From assembly GCA_023135745.1 (NCBI GenBank), contig JAGLSM010000007.1, forward strand, positions 1 through 16,449: a stretch of DNA of 16,449 nt, given 5' to 3'. Within the stretch, counting starts at the first letter, position 1. Each line of letters starts with the position of its first letter. Position numbers and translations under genes: made by a program. Below are positions 14,885 through 16,449 of this stretch, in pieces. The stretch comes from Spirochaetota bacterium. GTDB taxonomy: Bacteria; Spirochaetota; JAGLSM01. The notes under the pieces were generated by a model. The model did no database searches, had not been told where the DNA came from, and saw only the letters and a program-made list of their open reading frames with translations.

Positions 14885-14914
14885 ATTATACAGTATAAAT
14901 TCAAATTTAGTCAA
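14885..14914 (-). promoter_or_regulatory. Near-consensus sigma-70 promoter of the TPR-unknown-permease operon
   Basis: On the minus strand TTGACT (plus 14909-14914) and a perfect TATAAT (plus 14885-14890) are 18 bases apart, matching 5 of 6 and 6 of 6 consensus positions. The -10 box ends 8 bases before the ATG at 14876, so the predicted transcript starts at or within a base or two of the start codon. Confidence 0.8.
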
Positions 14915-14930
14915 ATTAAAAAGAATGAGG

Positions 14931-15190
14931 GGCATATATAACCTAACCCCCTTATTCCCCCTTCCCTCAAGGGAAGGGGGATACGTGTAACTTTTGTGTT
15001 TACATCCGTGGTATACAAATTTCTATAATTTTAGCAAGCACTTGTTTTTTCCTGCTGATCCTCTAGACAAGAATAAAGTTACTCATACCCCTATTGATAA
15101 AGAAATAGCTTAATAAAATACTCAAAATTAATTTTCAACGTTACCCTTCCCTTCGAGGGAAGGGATAGGGTTAGGTAGGATATGAGAGTA
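14931..15190. repeat. Intergenic repeat element with two inverted C/G-rich hairpins
   Basis: The left end holds CCTAACCCCC followed by a hairpin at 14957-14980 (CCCCCTTCCCT, loop CA, 11-bp stem). The right end holds a hairpin at 15144-15164 (CCCTTCCCT, loop TCG, 9-bp stem) followed by AGGGTTAGG. The outer sequences are inverted copies (GGTTAGGT near both ends, then ATATG), so the unit looks like an imperfect terminal-inverted-repeat element of about 250 bases. Its AT-rich middle has no coding potential. It fills most of the 345-base gap between 14877 and 15221; besides the operon promoter I see nothing else there. Similar CCTAACCCCC...CCCTTCCCT sequences are known as dispersed intergenic repeats in other bacteria. 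Confidence 0.6.
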
Positions 15191-15221
15191 CTTTTTTTAC
15201 TATATGCAATTACCCTATCAT

Positions 15222-15935
15222 TTATTCCGTATCAGAAGTCTCATTCTCTCTTTCATCAGCATCGTTGTCAGATCCACCGTATCCCTTAATAAAACGGATA
15301 AAATTTACTTTTAATGAAATAACTATTCCCTCGCCAACAATGGATCCTAATTTCTTAATAATTTTACGTTCAATTTCTTTTGAAAGACCTGATCTATCTA
15401 TGTCACTCCTGCCATAAGTTTCAAGAACTGATGAAAAAACTTCTTTTATACGATTTCGATTACCCGATAAGTCAGAATATTCTTTATTGTTTTTATCATA
15501 TTCAACGCGGAGACTGCATCTCAAGGTATATCCATCTTTAAGTTTAGTCTTCACTTGTCCCACATAAAAAGAACCAAGAGTTCCGCCGCGTACTTCCTGA
15601 CTGTCTGAATTCGAAGATTCTCTGCCGGTTTTACTATTTATAAAAAAAAACATTAATCCGGAAACCATCATAATCACTACTGATAGGGCTACCATCAATA
15701 CACTTTTATTTTTTGGAGTATTTATGGTTGCTTTAACAGGCTCCCGCACCGGCTCAATAATCTCAGGTGCTTCTTTCTGTTCAAAGGACATTTCCTTTTC
15801 AAGGGAGAATTCGCTGCTTACCTGAGCACCCTGCATTCCCGGAGGAGCCGTATACTCCTGGTCTATAGCTTTATTACAAAAGCTGCAGCTTTTTGATCCG
15901 TTTTCTATATCTTTTCCGCAATGTGGACAAAACAT
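15222..15935 (-). CDS. Zinc-ribbon, single-TM protein with FliL-like domain
   Basis: 237 residues. It opens with a zinc ribbon (CPHC at 3-6 and CSFC at 17-20), then a low-complexity linker, a membrane segment at about 78-99, and a C-terminal domain (about 120-217). This domain matches the FliL pattern: KLKDGYTLRCSLRVEYD, then a helix ending in VFSSVLETYGRSDI, a charged helix SKEIERKIIKKL, and a final strand IVISLKVNFIRFI. FliL is a stomatin-like inner-membrane protein that surrounds the flagellar stator and supports torque. Ordinary FliL lacks the N-terminal zinc ribbon, so this is a fusion or distant paralogue. The tail after 218 is acidic. A strong GAGGAG lies 7 bases before the ATG. No other flagellar gene is in the window, so a flagellar role is inference. 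Confidence 0.78.
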   Translation of the reverse strand: MFCPHCGKDIENGSKSCSFCNKAIDQEYTAPPGMQGAQVSSEFSLEKEMSFEQKEAPEIIEPVREPVKATINTPKNKSVLMVALSVVIMMVSGLMFFFINSKTGRESSNSDSQEVRGGTLGSFYVGQVKTKLKDGYTLRCSLRVEYDKNNKEYSDLSGNRNRIKEVFSSVLETYGRSDIDRSGLSKEIERKIIKKLGSIVGEGIVISLKVNFIRFIKGYGGSDNDADERENETSDTE

Positions 15936-15942
15936 TAATCTA

Positions 15943-15948
15943 CTCCTC
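15943..15948 (-). promoter_or_regulatory. Strong ribosome binding site of the zinc-ribbon/FliL-like gene
   Basis: The minus strand reads GAGGAG here, 7 bases before the ATG at 15935. It fixes the start at MFCPHC, so the zinc ribbon is truly part of the protein. Confidence 0.8.
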
Positions 15949-16012
15949 TATGATTCTGGATCTTTTTATTTTATATAAACAAAAGATAAATTTCAAGAAA
16001 AGATTTTTGCGG

Positions 16013-16048
16013 CACCGTAAGAACAGGCCACGGCCTGTTCTTACGGTG
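16013..16048. repeat. 17-bp perfect hairpin between two minus-strand genes
   Basis: CACCGTAAGAACAGGCC (16013-16029) and its exact complement (16032-16048) flank a 2-base AC; in RNA the real loop would be larger. It lies 44 bases after the stop of the basic-protein gene and about 77 bases before the FliL-like gene. No T-run follows on the minus strand, so terminator function is possible but not typical. Confidence 0.65.
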
Positions 16049-16092
16049 ATTACAGATTTTGCAGAACATTACTTAATTCTTCTAATAGTTAA

Positions 16093-16449
16093 CTAATAAT
16101 CTTTTAGACCATTGTTTAATTTATTCAGCCCTTTTCTGATTTTTGCCAAACGTCTTTTTAAGCGTCTGTAATGATGATCTTTTATTTTACGGCGATTCTT
16201 TTCCAGTAACTGCTTAAATCTAAGCAGCTTCTTATAGCCACCCTGGTATTTTCTTTTCATTCGGGAAAGTATCCTGATCATTTTTCTTAATTTTCTTTTT
16301 TGCCGCTTGCGGAGTTTTCGTTTTCTCTTTAATACGCGTATCTTTTTAAGTGTTCTTTTCATTTTTCTGTTAGACCTGCGTATCTCCCGTAAAAGACCAT
16401 TAAACAAGCGCCTGATTTTACCATATTCTATTCTTTTCCTGATACCGTC
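16093..16449 (-). CDS. Extremely Lys/Arg-rich protein, 5' part outside window (partial)
   Basis: The frame is open from the stop at 16093 to the right edge (about 118 residues). The first start-like codon inside the window, TTG at 16407, has no clear ribosome binding site, so the true start is probably beyond the edge. In the last 104 residues 47 are Lys or Arg and only 4 are Asp or Glu, and a block around KRKRKLRKRQKRKLRK is almost purely basic. Hydrophobic residues occur every three or four positions, so it may form basic amphipathic helices. Nucleic-acid binding or compaction is an inference from charge only. Some highly basic open frames are spurious in AT-rich DNA, but this one stays open to the edge and uses many CGN/AGA/AAA codons in step. 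I do not recognise a family. Confidence 0.55.
   Translation of the reverse strand, partial: DGIRKRIEYGKIRRLFNGLLREIRRSNRKMKRTLKKIRVLKRKRKLRKRQKRKLRKMIRILSRMKRKYQGGYKKLLRFKQLLEKNRRKIKDHHYRRLKRRLAKIRKGLNKLNNGLKDY

Noticed and set aside
14931..15190. CRISPR array from the repeated C/G-rich hairpins
   Set aside because: Only two copies, in inverted orientation, with no regular spacers and no cas genes.

Overview
The window is AT-rich bacterial chromosome with dense, mostly minus-strand genes. Its content suggests a spirochaete-like host. It has SpoIIE-type phosphatase and STAS partner-switching proteins, a PilZ response-regulator-like protein, a FliL-like membrane protein, large membrane-anchored signalling proteins and spirochaete-style proteins of unknown function. 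This placement is inference; no rRNA or other decisive marker is present. Several starts are TTG or GTG.

Region 1 (1-644, minus): the 5' part of a secreted or surface protein with Ig-like modules, cut by the left edge.

Region 2 (740-7695, minus) is the most interesting part: six signalling genes in a row. In transcription order they are a GHKL-fold ATP-binding protein (6886-7695) and a receiver/PilZ protein lacking the usual acidic pair (6136-6867). Next come an 810-residue membrane protein carrying an RsbW-like ATPase, a periplasmic sensor, HAMP and an active-looking SpoIIE phosphatase (3542-5974), and a STAS anti-anti-sigma-like protein (2753-3394). The last two are membrane proteins that look like catalytically dead class III cyclases (1772-2740 and 740-1762). 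The phosphatase and the STAS protein end in the same roughly 57-residue module, which resembles the helix-turn-helix of IS3-type transposases. Together they look like a membrane-attached partner switch whose output is not an obvious sigma factor.

Region 3 (8029-11266, plus): a macro-domain ADP-ribosyl hydrolase, a small outer-membrane-type lipoprotein with a problematic start codon and a strong terminator, and a complete aspartyl-tRNA synthetase (aspS). The 318-base gap after aspS holds three inverted repeats, including a 142-bp element with 30-bp inverted ends and a 27-bp perfect hairpin that covers the stop codon of the convergent gene.

Region 4 (11585-14876, minus): a probable operon with a near-consensus promoter, reading a small TPR-like protein, a 625-residue protein of unknown function with an AT-hook-like motif, and an AI-2E family permease. 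The promoter sits so close to the first ATG that the message should be almost leaderless.

Region 5 (14877-16449): a repeat element with two C/G-rich hairpins in inverted arrangement, a zinc-ribbon/TM/FliL-like protein (minus), a 17-bp hairpin, and the end of an extremely Lys/Arg-rich protein cut by the right edge.
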